Source: Bog-159 sp963738345 (lineage in GTDB: Bacteria > Acidobacteriota > Terriglobia > Bryobacterales > Bryobacteraceae). Taken from it: a stretch of DNA of 64,000 nt. Position 1 is the first letter of the stretch, and each line of letters begins with the position of its first letter. The notes under the pieces are model-generated. The model was not told the DNA's origin. It searched no databases and saw nothing but the letters and a program-made list of their open reading frames with translations. This document shows positions 9,554 through 19,548 of the stretch, piece by piece. A program made the position numbers and the translations under genes. The stretch covers positions 2,976,001-3,040,000 of the forward strand of contig CAVTWI010000002.1 of assembly GCA_963738345.1 (NCBI GenBank). Direction: 5' to 3'.

Positions 9554-10081
9554 CTAGGGAGTTGTGTAGGTCAGATCGACCTCGCAGCCCTGCCCGCCGC
9601 AGAGGTTCGGACCGCCATTCACCGATATGGCTTTGATGTGGTATCCGTCGCCATGGCCGAACTCCCGTTCGTCCGCATTGGCCGTGGCTTTCCATGTATT
9701 GAACGGGATTTTGTGATTGGTGAGGTGCACTCCTTGTTTACCTGACAGGGAGCCGACGACGACGTAGCCGGGGCCGTAGGTTATTCTGATGGACCATGAT
9801 TTCGCGGGGTTGATGCCGCACATGCTATCGCCCTTGCAAACGTCGGCGCCTGCGCTGGTGGCTTTCACGCCGCTCACGACTCCAGCCGCATTCACATTCT
9901 TGACCTCACCCGAGCTGACCTTCCAATTGGCGCCGGCGTCGAGCCCTTGGGCCCAGAGCAGCAGCGAACCGCCGTCTTTGATCGTTATCTTGGTGTCGCC
10001 GGATGCCCGTAACATGCAGGCAGCGCCGTTAAACAGGATGATCGAGATGGGGAGAAGCTTTCTTAGTTTGAGCATGATCAT
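9554..10081 (-). CDS. Small secreted protein of unknown function
   Basis: 175 residues. The N-terminus LRKLLPISIILFNGAACML is a likely signal peptide; the Cys could in principle be lipidated, but the residues before it do not fit a good lipobox. The mature part holds six Cys in pairs (AGADVCKGDSMCG and LCGGQGCEVD), suggesting disulphides, and beta-rich segments such as WSIRITYGPGYVVVGS. It lies between the oxidoreductase and the kinase-TPR gene on the same strand. No family is recognised. Confidence 0.7.
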   Translation of the reverse strand: MIMLKLRKLLPISIILFNGAACMLRASGDTKITIKDGGSLLLWAQGLDAGANWKVSSGEVKNVNAAGVVSGVKATSAGADVCKGDSMCGINPAKSWSIRITYGPGYVVVGSLSGKQGVHLTNHKIPFNTWKATANADEREFGHGDGYHIKAISVNGGPNLCGGQGCEVDLTYTTP

Positions 10082-10100
10082 GTGTGGTTTTCCGTCTTGG

Positions 10101-12971
10101 TCAGTTGGGTCCAGGCGCCGATGGATTGATGCGCAGCAGTTCCGCGTACATTCGCCGGATGATGGGGCGATTCAAGTAAGATCGAAAGTCTTCAGCGGGC
10201 CATGACGATTTCAGTTCGGCCAGCGCCGCTGCGGCTTGGACGGCGATAATCGGGTCTGCGCCGCCGGAGCGCATCAGCAGTAAACCCGAACGCCATAGAG
10301 ATTCCGGTTTCTTGGCCGATTCGAAAAAGGTCCGAGCGCCGGTGCCGTATCCCATGGCAGCGGCACGTTCGCCCGCGGCGATGGCTGCTTCGGCTGACGC
10401 CAGCATGGCATCCGCCACCGAGGCGGGGTTGGCGGCGGCGTGTGCCATCTCCAACGCCTTGCGACAGGCGGCCATGCCCTGGGCTCCCGAACCGGATCGG
10501 GCCAAGGCCAATCCCAGCACCAGACCGGCGCCGCGTCGCGTTTCCAGATCGCTGGCGTCCGCGCTCTTGAGCAGGGCTTCGGCTTTGGCGCGAGCCTCGC
10601 TGAAACGTTCCTGCAAAAGAATGATTTGGAGCGCGCTGACGGGGTTCGCTTCCGCCGCCTGCGGCGACACCGCGATTTCTTTGTGGCCGAGTCGCGCATG
10701 CATCAAAGCCACATTGGCTTCGTTATTCGCCACGCCGGATGCATTGCCGATTTCCTGAAAAATACGGCGGGCGTCTTCGAACATGCGCAGTGCCTGGGGC
10801 CAGCGGTCCTGGAATTCTTCAAGAGATGCCAGCCCCTCCTGCGCCAGCGCCAGCGGCTGCGAAGGTCCGGCGGGCTGCATTGTCGACAAAGTCTCTGAGA
10901 ACGCGCGGCGGGCGCCATCATAATCGCCCTTATCGCGCGAGGCACGGCCAAGCAGGATCAAGGCAATGGCGGCTTCGTTGCGAAAGCTCCCCTGGCGATA
11001 ATAGGCGAGCGCGGATTGCACGTCGCGCCATCCTTCAGCGGCGTTCCCCGTTTGGATGCGGATGCTGCCAAGGTTGACTAGGGCACGCGCCTCGGAACGC
11101 TTCTCGCGATTGCGTCGGGCGATGTCGAGAGCCTCCTGAATGGTGCGGGTGGCGTCCGCAGTGTTGCCTTTGATAAAAAGCGCGTTGCCAAGATCGATCA
11201 AACCACGGGAGACAAGGTTCTCGATACCGGCGGCGCGCGCGATGGCGATGGCGCGGTTGGCGTCGTCCAAAGCTTCGGCCGGGTGTCCGCCATCCAAATG
11301 GGAGTTGCTGGAGAGGAGCAAGAGCTTGACCTGTTGTTGATCGTTCCCGGTGACGGTAGCGGCGGAGAGAGCTTTAGCAATCAATTCGCGTGCTTGCGCG
11401 GGGGTCGGGGCGAATCGCGCGCGGATGTAGAGACACTCGGTAACGCCCTCTACGCTGGACGCGGTTTGAAACAGGTTTTCCGCGCGGTCGAGCGAGCGCC
11501 CGGATTCTTCGCGCGCCCCGGTTCGGGCTTGTAGCGCGCCCAAACGCAGCCACGCCGCGGCATTCTGGGGGTCCACGCGAACCGCTTCGGAGTACGTGGC
11601 CATGGCCTTCTGCGTATCCTGATTGCGTTCGTACGCACGACCGAGATCGAGCAGCGCACTCCCCCGATCCTCCGGCTCCACAAGCTTGCAGACCTGCTGG
11701 AACTTTTCCACCGCTGCCTGGAACTCACCGGTGACGGTGTGGCGGATGCCGTCGAGGTGGAGACCCTCTACCTCCGGTAGAGACGTGCGCGACGCCATGG
11801 TCTTCAGCAGTTCGTCCTTGGCGCGTTCGAGGTATTCGAGTTCATACCACGCCTCGGCCAGATAAGCATGCGCCATGGCGTAAGAGGGATCGATATCGAC
11901 GGCGCGGGCTAGCGCTTTGCCAGCCCGATGGTAGCCGCCATAATGCAGAGCGGCCACGCCTTCCCGATACCAGGGTAGGGCTGCGGCCGCGGGTTCGCGA
12001 TGCCGGGTCGAATACCAGCGCCATGTCCAGCCGCCTCCGGCCACAAAAACCACTCCGCCAGCCAGGGCCGCGACAACGCGCCGCCGTGACGGGTGTCTCA
12101 CCGGAGAATGCAAGTCTGCCGACAACTCTTCGGCGGACGCGTAACGCTGCCGGCGATCTTTGGCCAGCAGCTTAAGGACGATTCGGTCGAGATACGCAGG
12201 GGTGCCCGGATTCAGGCGCGACGGTGGGGGCGGTTCCAAGGTGAGCAACCGGGCCAGAGTGGCGGTAAGGTTGTCGGCCGCAAATGGCGACTTTGCCGCG
12301 AGGCATTCATAAAGGACCACGCCGAGCGAAAACAGATCGGACCGGGCATCGAGCATTTCGCCGGATGCCTGCTCGGGCGACATATAAAGCGGAGTGCCGG
12401 AGAAGCCTTCCAGTGTCTGGGTGGCCGCGGCAACGGTGCTCTCGCTCTCACCGGGCTGGGCCGGCGTACGGGCAATTCCGAAGTCGAGCACCTTTACGTC
12501 GCCGGTGGCGGTGATCTGAATATTGCCTGGCTTGATGTCGCGATGGATGATACCGCGGCGATGGGCTTCGGCGAGCGCGGACGCGACCCCGGCCGCTACC
12601 TTTAAGGTCTCTTCGACGGACAGACGGCGGTCACTCAGGATTTGCCGCAAACTGGCGCCCGATACCAGTTCCATGGCGATAAAAGGATCGCCGCCGGCAT
12701 TCTCCACGAACTCGTAAATATGCGCGATGTTGGGATGAGCCAGCGAGGAGGCGGCGCGCGCTTCTTTTAGGAGATTGTTCCGGAGTCTCTCGTCGTCACG
12801 CCCGCTCGAACAGAATTTCAATGCTACGCGCCGTCCGAGAGTCAGATCCTCAGCTTCGTACACCACACCCATCCCCCCCTCGCCAAGCTTGGAGAGTATC
12901 CGGTAATGGGTGACAGTTGTGCCGAGCATTGACGGAGAGGGCGACGACATGAATGTGGCCGGAACTCCCAT
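10101..12971 (-). CDS. Membrane Ser/Thr protein kinase with TPR sensor domain
   Basis: 956 residues. The kinase domain is N-terminal: glycine loop GEGGMG at 30-35, Lys52, HRD at 143-145, DFG at 163-165, and MSPE at 197-200. All catalytic residues are present. A single transmembrane helix follows at about 299-318 (VAALAGGVVFVAGGGW). The remaining 630 residues are TPR units, for example AHAYLAEAWYELEYLERA and GSALLDLGRAYERNQ. The layout suggests a receptor kinase whose TPR part is outside the cytoplasmic membrane and binds proteins. Two later in-frame ATG codons (12950, 12929) are possible starts, and no clear ribosome-binding site decides between them. Confidence 0.9.
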   Translation of the reverse strand: MGVPATFMSSPSPSMLGTTVTHYRILSKLGEGGMGVVYEAEDLTLGRRVALKFCSSGRDDERLRNNLLKEARAASSLAHPNIAHIYEFVENAGGDPFIAMELVSGASLRQILSDRRLSVEETLKVAAGVASALAEAHRRGIIHRDIKPGNIQITATGDVKVLDFGIARTPAQPGESESTVAAATQTLEGFSGTPLYMSPEQASGEMLDARSDLFSLGVVLYECLAAKSPFAADNLTATLARLLTLEPPPPSRLNPGTPAYLDRIVLKLLAKDRRQRYASAEELSADLHSPVRHPSRRRVVAALAGGVVFVAGGGWTWRWYSTRHREPAAAALPWYREGVAALHYGGYHRAGKALARAVDIDPSYAMAHAYLAEAWYELEYLERAKDELLKTMASRTSLPEVEGLHLDGIRHTVTGEFQAAVEKFQQVCKLVEPEDRGSALLDLGRAYERNQDTQKAMATYSEAVRVDPQNAAAWLRLGALQARTGAREESGRSLDRAENLFQTASSVEGVTECLYIRARFAPTPAQARELIAKALSAATVTGNDQQQVKLLLLSSNSHLDGGHPAEALDDANRAIAIARAAGIENLVSRGLIDLGNALFIKGNTADATRTIQEALDIARRNREKRSEARALVNLGSIRIQTGNAAEGWRDVQSALAYYRQGSFRNEAAIALILLGRASRDKGDYDGARRAFSETLSTMQPAGPSQPLALAQEGLASLEEFQDRWPQALRMFEDARRIFQEIGNASGVANNEANVALMHARLGHKEIAVSPQAAEANPVSALQIILLQERFSEARAKAEALLKSADASDLETRRGAGLVLGLALARSGSGAQGMAACRKALEMAHAAANPASVADAMLASAEAAIAAGERAAAMGYGTGARTFFESAKKPESLWRSGLLLMRSGGADPIIAVQAAAALAELKSSWPAEDFRSYLNRPIIRRMYAELLRINPSAPGPN

Positions 12972-13110
12972 TATGTATCAAGCAGCGGGAATCTAGTGGA
13001 CATCTTCACTGACAGAAGGGTTAGTAATAGGATTGGGTGCGAAACCACGCAGTATAGGGGCGCGGGTCGGTTCGATGATCAAGAGAGGGAGTCAGTCGTA
13101 AAGGATTCAT

Positions 13111-13911
13111 ATGGATAACTCATCGAATCGGCCGTTCGCTGTGGTGACCGGCGCGTCCAGCGGGATCGGGCTGGAACTCGCACGGGAATTCGCGCGGAAC
13201 GGCTTCGACTTGTTAGTGACCGCCGAGGACGGCGGCATTTCAGACGCGGCGCAGAATATAGCGACGCAAGGCTGCACCATACAAACGGTGCAGACCGATT
13301 TGGCGGACTATCAGGGCGTCGAGAAACTGTATGCGCAAATGCTGGCCATAGGGCGACCGTTGGACGCAATTGCCATTAATGCCGGCGTGGGGGTGGGCGG
13401 CGATTTCGCTCATACCGATCTGGAGGCCGAACTGAAGCTGATCGAATTGAACGTGACCTCGTCGGTACACCTTGCCAAGCGCGTGGTGCCGGATATGGTG
13501 GCGCGCCGGCAGGGTAAGATTCTGTTTACGTCATCGATCGCGGCTACTATGCCTGGACCGTTCGAGGCGGTTTATGCCGCTTCAAAGGCGTTTCTATTGT
13601 CGTTTTCCGAGGCGCTCCGCGACGAGTTGAAGGACACCGGAGTCACGGTGACGGCGCTGATGCCCGGCCCCACGGAGACGAACTTTTTCCATCGCGCAGG
13701 GATGGACGATACAAAGGTGGGCGCCGGTAAGAAGGACAATGCCGCCGAAGTGGCGCACCAGGGGTTCGAGGCGCTGATGGCGGGCAAAGACAAGGTCGTC
13801 GCCGGTTCATTCAAGAACAAGCTTCAAGCGACATTAGGGGACATGCTTCCCGACGCCACCAAGGCGAAGATCCACCGGAGCATGGCAGAGCCGCACTCCG
13901 CCGACAAATAG
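13111..13911 (+). CDS. Short-chain dehydrogenase/reductase
   Basis: 266 residues, a classical SDR. The cofactor motif TGASSGIG is at 13-20, NAG is in AINAGVGVGG, the catalytic Ser is in FTSSIAA (141-142), and YAASK is at 155-159 with catalytic Tyr155 and Lys159. It is a cytoplasmic NAD(P)-dependent oxidoreductase. The C-terminus (FKNKLQATLGDMLPD) is like SDRs that act on lipid-type or small carbonyl substrates, but the substrate is not identifiable. It is monocistronic, convergent with the CRTAC gene 6 bp away. Confidence 0.9.
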   Translation: MDNSSNRPFAVVTGASSGIGLELAREFARNGFDLLVTAEDGGISDAAQNIATQGCTIQTVQTDLADYQGVEKLYAQMLAIGRPLDAIAINAGVGVGGDFAHTDLEAELKLIELNVTSSVHLAKRVVPDMVARRQGKILFTSSIAATMPGPFEAVYAASKAFLLSFSEALRDELKDTGVTVTALMPGPTETNFFHRAGMDDTKVGAGKKDNAAEVAHQGFEALMAGKDKVVAGSFKNKLQATLGDMLPDATKAKIHRSMAEPHSADK

Positions 13912-13916
13912 GCGGC

Positions 13917-15647
13917 TCAGGATTTCGCTGTTCGCGGGGAGCCTTCGGTTACTACTAACACCTGGTTAGCCGGGACGCCGGAAAGCTTGTCGAGATGGCC
14001 GCTGGGCCAATGGATTTCAAGGTCGGCCTTTCGGGCGGCGCCTAATCCGAAGTGTACGCGCAAGTCGCTTTGCGAGACATATCCGCCACCACTACGCACT
14101 TCATCCATCAGGCGGCGTCCGCCGGTGGGGATGCAATAGATGCGCGCGCCGATACCGGACCGGTTCGACTTCACTCCGATGGTCTTCACCTTTAGCCAGT
14201 TGTTTTTAAGCTGGCTGTCGCAGCGCAGCAATTGCGGGGTATCGTTCACGCAATTGATGAGCACGTCGAGATCGCCGTCGTTATCGAAATCGCCGAAGGC
14301 GCAACCGCGCGCGGAGGCCGGTTGTAGTATACCGGGTCCGGCATCCTGCGATACGTCCGCGAATCGCCCGTTGCCCAGATTATGGTAGAGCACCTTGCGC
14401 TCTTTGTACCCTTGCTCGTCATTGGGTTGGCCCACTTCCGGATACACGTGGCCGTTCACAGCCAGGATGTCGGGCCAGCCATCGTTGTCGAAATCGAAGA
14501 ACCCCACACCCCACCCCATGAAGCGCGTGTTGCGGCCCAGCCCCGCTTGAAAGGTGGTGTCTTCGAAGTAGTTGTCGCCCATGTTGTGGTACAGGCTTGA
14601 GGTATCGCCGGCGAAATTGGTTTTGACGATGTCCAGCCGGCCGTCGCCATCGTAGTCAGCCACCGACACACCCATGCCCGCTTGCGGTTTCCCGTCGGGA
14701 CTGTAGGCCACGCCCGCTTCAATGGCGATCTCAGAGAAGGTGCCATCGTGGTTATTCCTATAGAGCGCGGCCGAAGTGGAATCGTTAGCCACGTATATGT
14801 CGGGCCAGCCGTCGTTGTCGAAGTCGGAAACAGCGACTCCCAGACCGTAGGTCCCGCGTGTTTTAAGAATTCCGGCTTTTTCGCTGACATCGGCGAAGGT
14901 ACCGTCGCCGCGGTTGTGGAAGAGCAGATTTTTGCCGCCTTGCAGGCCAGGAGGCCCGCAGGCCACAGTCAAACCCTTAAAAAGGCAAGGGCCGGATTCG
15001 GGTAGGGGCGCGGTCTTCGGATCGAAGTCGATATAGTTGGCGACAAACAGGTCGAGCAGGCCGTCCTTGTCGTAGTCCAGGAAGGCGCATCCTGTATTCC
15101 AGCGATGTTGTCCGTTGCCCGGGTTGGTGGTGACGCCGGCTTTTGGGGCGACGTCGGTAAACTTGCCGTTGCCCTCGTTGCGCCACAGCGCGCAATCGCC
15201 CCAATAGCTGACGAACAGGTCGTCGTGGCCATCGTTGTTATAGTCGCCGACGCAACAGCCTTGGCCCCAACCGGTGCGCGCGATGCCAGCTTTGATAGTA
15301 ATGTCGGTGAAGGTGCCGTCGCGGTTGTTTTTGTAGAGCCGGCATACGGGCGCGTCAGCGGCTTTCCAGTCGGGTTCAAAGCGTGTCCCATTCACCAGGA
15401 AGATGTCCAGCCAGCCATCGTTATCGTAATCGAAGAAGGCACAGCCGCAGCCGGTGGTTTCCATCAGGAACTTATTCTTGTGCTCTCCTCCGAAGACGGT
15501 TTTGGCATTAAGCCCAGCTTCACGCGCCACATCTACAAAGCGAACGCCGAGGGGCAAACCTGAAACCAATTGATCGAATGTGAAAATGGGGAGGGCCGCG
15601 CATAGAGACCGGATGAACTGACGGCGATGCGGCGGGGTATGAAGCAT
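13917..15647 (-). CDS. Tat-exported CRTAC1/ASPIC-UnbV protein with FG-GAP repeats (paralogue 1)
   Basis: 576 residues. The N-terminus RRQFIRSLCAALPIF is a twin-arginine signal. Repeated Ca-binding-type FG-GAP/VCBS units follow, each with FxDYDNDGWLDIF-like loops, forming a predicted beta-propeller. The C-terminal ASPIC/UnbV domain contains WLKVKTIGVKSNRSGIG and SGGGYVSQSDLRVHFGLG. The family is exported and its molecular role is poorly known; it is common in Acidobacteria and Planctomycetes. Two close paralogues lie at 31377-33137 and 43510-45360. It is divergent from the TonB receptor, with a 348-bp shared upstream region. Confidence 0.9.
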   Translation of the reverse strand: MLHTPPHRRQFIRSLCAALPIFTFDQLVSGLPLGVRFVDVAREAGLNAKTVFGGEHKNKFLMETTGCGCAFFDYDNDGWLDIFLVNGTRFEPDWKAADAPVCRLYKNNRDGTFTDITIKAGIARTGWGQGCCVGDYNNDGHDDLFVSYWGDCALWRNEGNGKFTDVAPKAGVTTNPGNGQHRWNTGCAFLDYDKDGLLDLFVANYIDFDPKTAPLPESGPCLFKGLTVACGPPGLQGGKNLLFHNRGDGTFADVSEKAGILKTRGTYGLGVAVSDFDNDGWPDIYVANDSTSAALYRNNHDGTFSEIAIEAGVAYSPDGKPQAGMGVSVADYDGDGRLDIVKTNFAGDTSSLYHNMGDNYFEDTTFQAGLGRNTRFMGWGVGFFDFDNDGWPDILAVNGHVYPEVGQPNDEQGYKERKVLYHNLGNGRFADVSQDAGPGILQPASARGCAFGDFDNDGDLDVLINCVNDTPQLLRCDSQLKNNWLKVKTIGVKSNRSGIGARIYCIPTGGRRLMDEVRSGGGYVSQSDLRVHFGLGAARKADLEIHWPSGHLDKLSGVPANQVLVVTEGSPRTAKS

Positions 15648-15858
15648 TGATTCACGCAGAACACATTATGACATCTCCTTGTAGCTCGCTCAAGGTTCAA
15701 ACTCAAATGTGAAAAACGGAATTTCGTAAAGTCGTTCGGCACCGTACTTAACGTACAAAATGCCACACTGTAACAATTAACGGCCTAGCGTAACGTCTCG
15801 GCAAATTATTGAATATAAGCCACTTAATCCATTTAACCGTAACAAACCCCTTTGCCAC

Positions 15859-15888
15859 TTGTCCTGGGCGCTAGCAAAGATCTATTAT
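15859..15888 (+). promoter_or_regulatory. Candidate sigma-70-type promoter for the TonB receptor gene
   Basis: The 348-bp gap 15648-15995 between the divergent CRTAC and receptor genes holds no gene. It contains TTGTCC (15859-15864) and TATTAT (15883-15888) spaced by 18 bp, pointing to the receptor gene. A strong purine-rich ribosome-binding site, GGGGGAGAAGG, lies just before the ATG at 15996. Elsewhere the gap is AT-richer than its surroundings, and I see no clear operator. Confidence 0.35.
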
Positions 15889-15995
15889 TCTTTCACCGTT
15901 AGTCGAAGCAGGCGCGGGTCGCAGTACCGAATTAGGTTAGTTTTGTATTCCGTACGTAGGATTTTTCAACAAACGCACAAGGGGGAGAAGGATAA

Positions 15996-18900
15996 ATGCT
16001 CAGTCGGCACAAATTGGCTTTGTTCGCCATATGCGCGGCTTTGGTAGTTTTCAATTTTACCGCCACGCTAAACGCACAGCAGGTTTTTGGTAGTGTTTTT
16101 GGTAACGTGACGGATGCGTCCGGAGCGCCGGTGAGTGGCGCAAAAGTGACAATCACCGACACTAATAAAGGTACCTCATCGGTGGTGAATACCAATGAGT
16201 CGGGAAACTATACAAAAGGCCAACTGATCGCGGGAACGTATACGATTAGCGTTGAAGTGCCTGGATTTCAGAAAGCGGTTTCCGACGCGATCAACGTACA
16301 AGTCGACGCGGCGGCCCGTTTCGATGTGGCTTTGAAAGTCGGTAATGTGACGCAGGAAGTGGAGGTCACCGCCGCTGCGCCCCTGTTGCAATCGGATCGC
16401 GCCGACGTTGCTCAAACTTTCACATCGCAACAGATTGAGGAACTGCCCAGCATCGGGCGCAATGCACAAGCGATGGAACTGCTGAACCCCGGCACCGTAC
16501 GTTTGGGTTGGGCGCACGCCTCCGACGAAAATCCGCAGGGCAGCGTTCAAATGGAAGTGAACGGACAGTTGTTTAGCGCCATGGGTTATGAACTCGACGG
16601 CACAACCAACCAGGATCCAATCCTTGGAATCATCGTAGTCAACCCGACCTTCGATTCCTTAGCAGAATTGAAGCAGGCCAACCAGAACTTCGATGCGGAA
16701 TTTGAATACGTGGGCGGCGGTGTAGCGACGTATTCCACCAAGTCGGGCTCCAACCAGTTGCACGGCGACGCATTTGAATTCTTGCAATCGAACACGCCCG
16801 GGTTCACAACCAACGCGCGCAATCCCTTTACGGATGCCGATCCGACCTATCATCAGAATTTGTTTGGCGGATCAATCGGTGGGCGGGTGATCAAAGACAA
16901 GTTGTTCTTCTTCGGCGATGCCGAGTTAAACCGGCAGGCGCAGGGTGGTTCAGTGCTAACCACGGTTCCGACGGCTTCCGAAAGGACCGGCGATTTGAGC
17001 GATTTTCTGGCTGCCAGCAGCAACTATCAGATTTACGATCCTAGTTCCGGAAATGCCGACGGCACTGGCCGCGTTCCCTTCGCGGGCAATAAGATTCCCC
17101 AGAGCCGCTTGAGCCCTCAGGCATTGGCGATCATCAACTATTTCCCTCTGCCGAACTCGACGGTGGCTTCGACTCCCTACCAAAACAATTACAGCGCTAG
17201 CGGTTCCGTGGCGATTACCAAGAACCAGTGGAATACGCGTTGGGACTATTACCTGAATCCATAAGAACACCATCTTCGGCCGGTATAGTTATGCGGCATT
17301 CACCGAGCAGGCTCCCGGAGCGTTCGGTTTGGAAGCGGGCGGCCCCACCATCGGCAACTACGCCGGTGACTCGGATGCATTGAATCAGAGTTTGGCGATT
17401 GGCTGGACCAGTACTATCAGCCCAACGCTAGTCAACGAATTCCGCCTCGGCTACATGCGGTATCACGTCTTTGACGTACCCAACGGGTACGGAACGGATC
17501 CGGCCACTCAAGCAGGAATTCCCGGCTTAAACCTGGACAAAACCTACACTTCGGGCATGCCGTACTTCGATATTCAGAATCCGGCGGGAGTTAATGAACA
17601 ACTCGGATATGCGCTGGGTGTTAACCAGTGCAATTGCCCGCTGACGCAGAGCGAGCGGCAGATCCAGTTCATCGACAACGTGAACAAGACCCACGGCAAC
17701 CACAGCTTCAAATTCGGCGCGGATCTTCGGTATGCCTTAAACCTTCGGGTACCGAGCGACAGCCACCGCGCGGGCGAGTTGTACTTCAACAACAGCTACA
17801 CCAGCGTTGTTACACCTGACGGCCAGATCGGCGGTTTCGGGTTTGGCGACGTTCCTATTGGGTGGTGTTTCGAGCTTCGACCGCTACGTCAGCACCAGCA
17901 CCGATGCCGAAGAACGGCAGAAGCGCTTTTTCTGGTATGGCCAGGATGAATGGCGTGTCAGTCCCAAACTGACCGTTACTCTTGGGCTGCGCTGGGAAAT
18001 GGTTTTCCCGGAAACGGTGAACGCGGCGGGTAATGGCGCCACGCTCGACATCAACAATGGCCTAATGTACGTATTTGGCGTAGGCGGTGTTTCTTCCCAC
18101 GGCATTCAGAGCATGAACTGGCACAACCTGGCTCCCCGGGCCGGTATTGCGTATCAGATCGATCAAAAGACCGTTGTCCGCGCCGGATATGGCTGGGCGT
18201 ATAACCTGGGCACGTTCGGATCGACCTTCGGCCACAACGTCACGCAGAATCCTCCGGTGCTGACCTATCAGCAACCCAGCACCCCGGGCGGCGTGAATTT
18301 CCTGCCGGTCTTCACGCTGGCGCAAGGTCCGCCTTCGCCGCCGACAATCGCAGTCGGCTCGAATGGCACCTTCCCGCTTCCCGACGGTATCAATCCGAAA
18401 TTCCGGCCGGACACCATGACGTTGCCGACCAACTATCTGTACAACGCGACGATCGAGCGCCAAGTATCTAACAAGGTAGCCGTTTCGGCAGGGTACGTAG
18501 GCAATTCCAGCCGGCACTCGTTCTTCGGCACGGGTCAAAGTATCGATCTCAACACGACCGAGTACTTCCCCGCACTGCAGCAAGCCGGCCAAACCAGCGC
18601 GACGAACTTCGATAAACCTTACTACAACCTGTACGGTTGGACGCAGGGCCTGTCGTATTACTGCAACTGCTCCACGGAGCAGTATAATTCGCTGCAGACC
18701 ACCGTTAAAGTGAACGCTCTATCGGGTTGGACCGTCCAGGGCAACTATACCTACCAGCGCCAGTACGGCGATGGATGGGGTCCCTACAACTCCACCTATT
18801 ACTTCCTGTACGACCGGTCCGCAGGCAAGGGCTATGACGACTTGCTGCCACGCAACCAACTCACGATTGCTCAAAACTACGACATCCCGTTCGGACGGGG

Positions 18901-19453
18901 CAGAAAGTATGGCTCCAATATCAACCGGGGCGTGGATGCGGCGTTCGGCGGCTGGACCATCAGCGGTATCACCACTTTCTATAGCGGCCTTCCGCTGAAT
19001 CCGACGCTCGAAAACTACGGCGGCAGCGACACAGGTGCAACGGTGCAGCCTTGGGCGGGCCCGAACAATCGCCCGATGGTCGGAACGGGGAGCTTGTATC
19101 CGTCAACCCAGAATCGCAATCAGTGGATCAACGGCTGTCCGAATCAGGTGTGCACCAGCGGGCCTTACTTATTCCCAGCGTCGTATACGTTTGGTAATTT
19201 CCCGATCGGCACCATGTTCGGTCCGCATTTCATCAATCAGGACTTCACGCTGGCGAAGAACTTCCGCATCACTGAACGGGTCACGTTCGGGCTGCGCATG
19301 GATTCGACCAACTTCTTCAACCACACCAACCTGAACACGCCCAACACAGACGTGCAGAGCCCGACAGTGGGCCAGATCACCAGCATTGCCTTTGGCGGCA
19401 ATAACGGTGTGGGCATGCGCAGACTGCAGTTCTCGGGTAATATCCGTTTCTAA
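15996..19453 (+). CDS. TonB-dependent outer-membrane receptor with N-terminal Cna-B/carboxypeptidase-regulatory-like domain, two frameshifts
   Basis: Read in three frames: 15996-17261, about 17263-17839, about 17841-19453. Part 1 has a signal peptide (LALFAICAALVVFNFTATL), then a Cna-B-like fold (NVTDASGAPVSGAKVTITD, TNESGNYTKGQL), then the plug domain (IEELPSIGRNAQAMELLNPG). Parts 2 and 3 give the beta-barrel and the C-terminal aromatic residue (SGNIRF). Removing one extra T at 17262 (CCATAAG to CCAAAG) restores ...YYLNPKNTIFG. Removing one G from the GGG at 17839-17841 restores GGFGLATFLLGG. No other stop remains, giving about 1,150 residues. The family imports or senses large substrates, often glycans, across the outer membrane. 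An assembly error or a recent lesion cannot be told apart here. Confidence 0.85.
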
Positions 19454-19494
19454 CGGCGGCGAACGTAAACCGCTCGCACTGCGCGGGCGGTCTT

Positions 19495-19530
19495 GGCCGG
19501 CGGGGCACAGGCTCTGCCGGCCTTTTGTGT
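19495..19530 (+). terminator. Rho-independent-type terminator after the TonB receptor gene
   Basis: A perfect 7-bp inverted repeat, GGCCGGC at 19495-19501 and GCCGGCC at 19516-19522, is separated by 14 bases and followed directly by TTTTGTGTTTT. It lies 41 bp after the receptor stop and before the next gene. Confidence 0.65.
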
Positions 19531-19548
19531 TTTGGGATAATAATTGCG

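Noticed and set aside
12972..13110. Gap between kinase-TPR and SDR genes, searched for RNA gene or promoter
   Set aside because: No convincing -35/-10 pair or folded RNA seen.
14400..15450. Repeated short DNA words like a repeat array
   Set aside because: They encode the Asp/Asn loops of FG-GAP units in the CRTAC protein; no spacer structure as in CRISPR.
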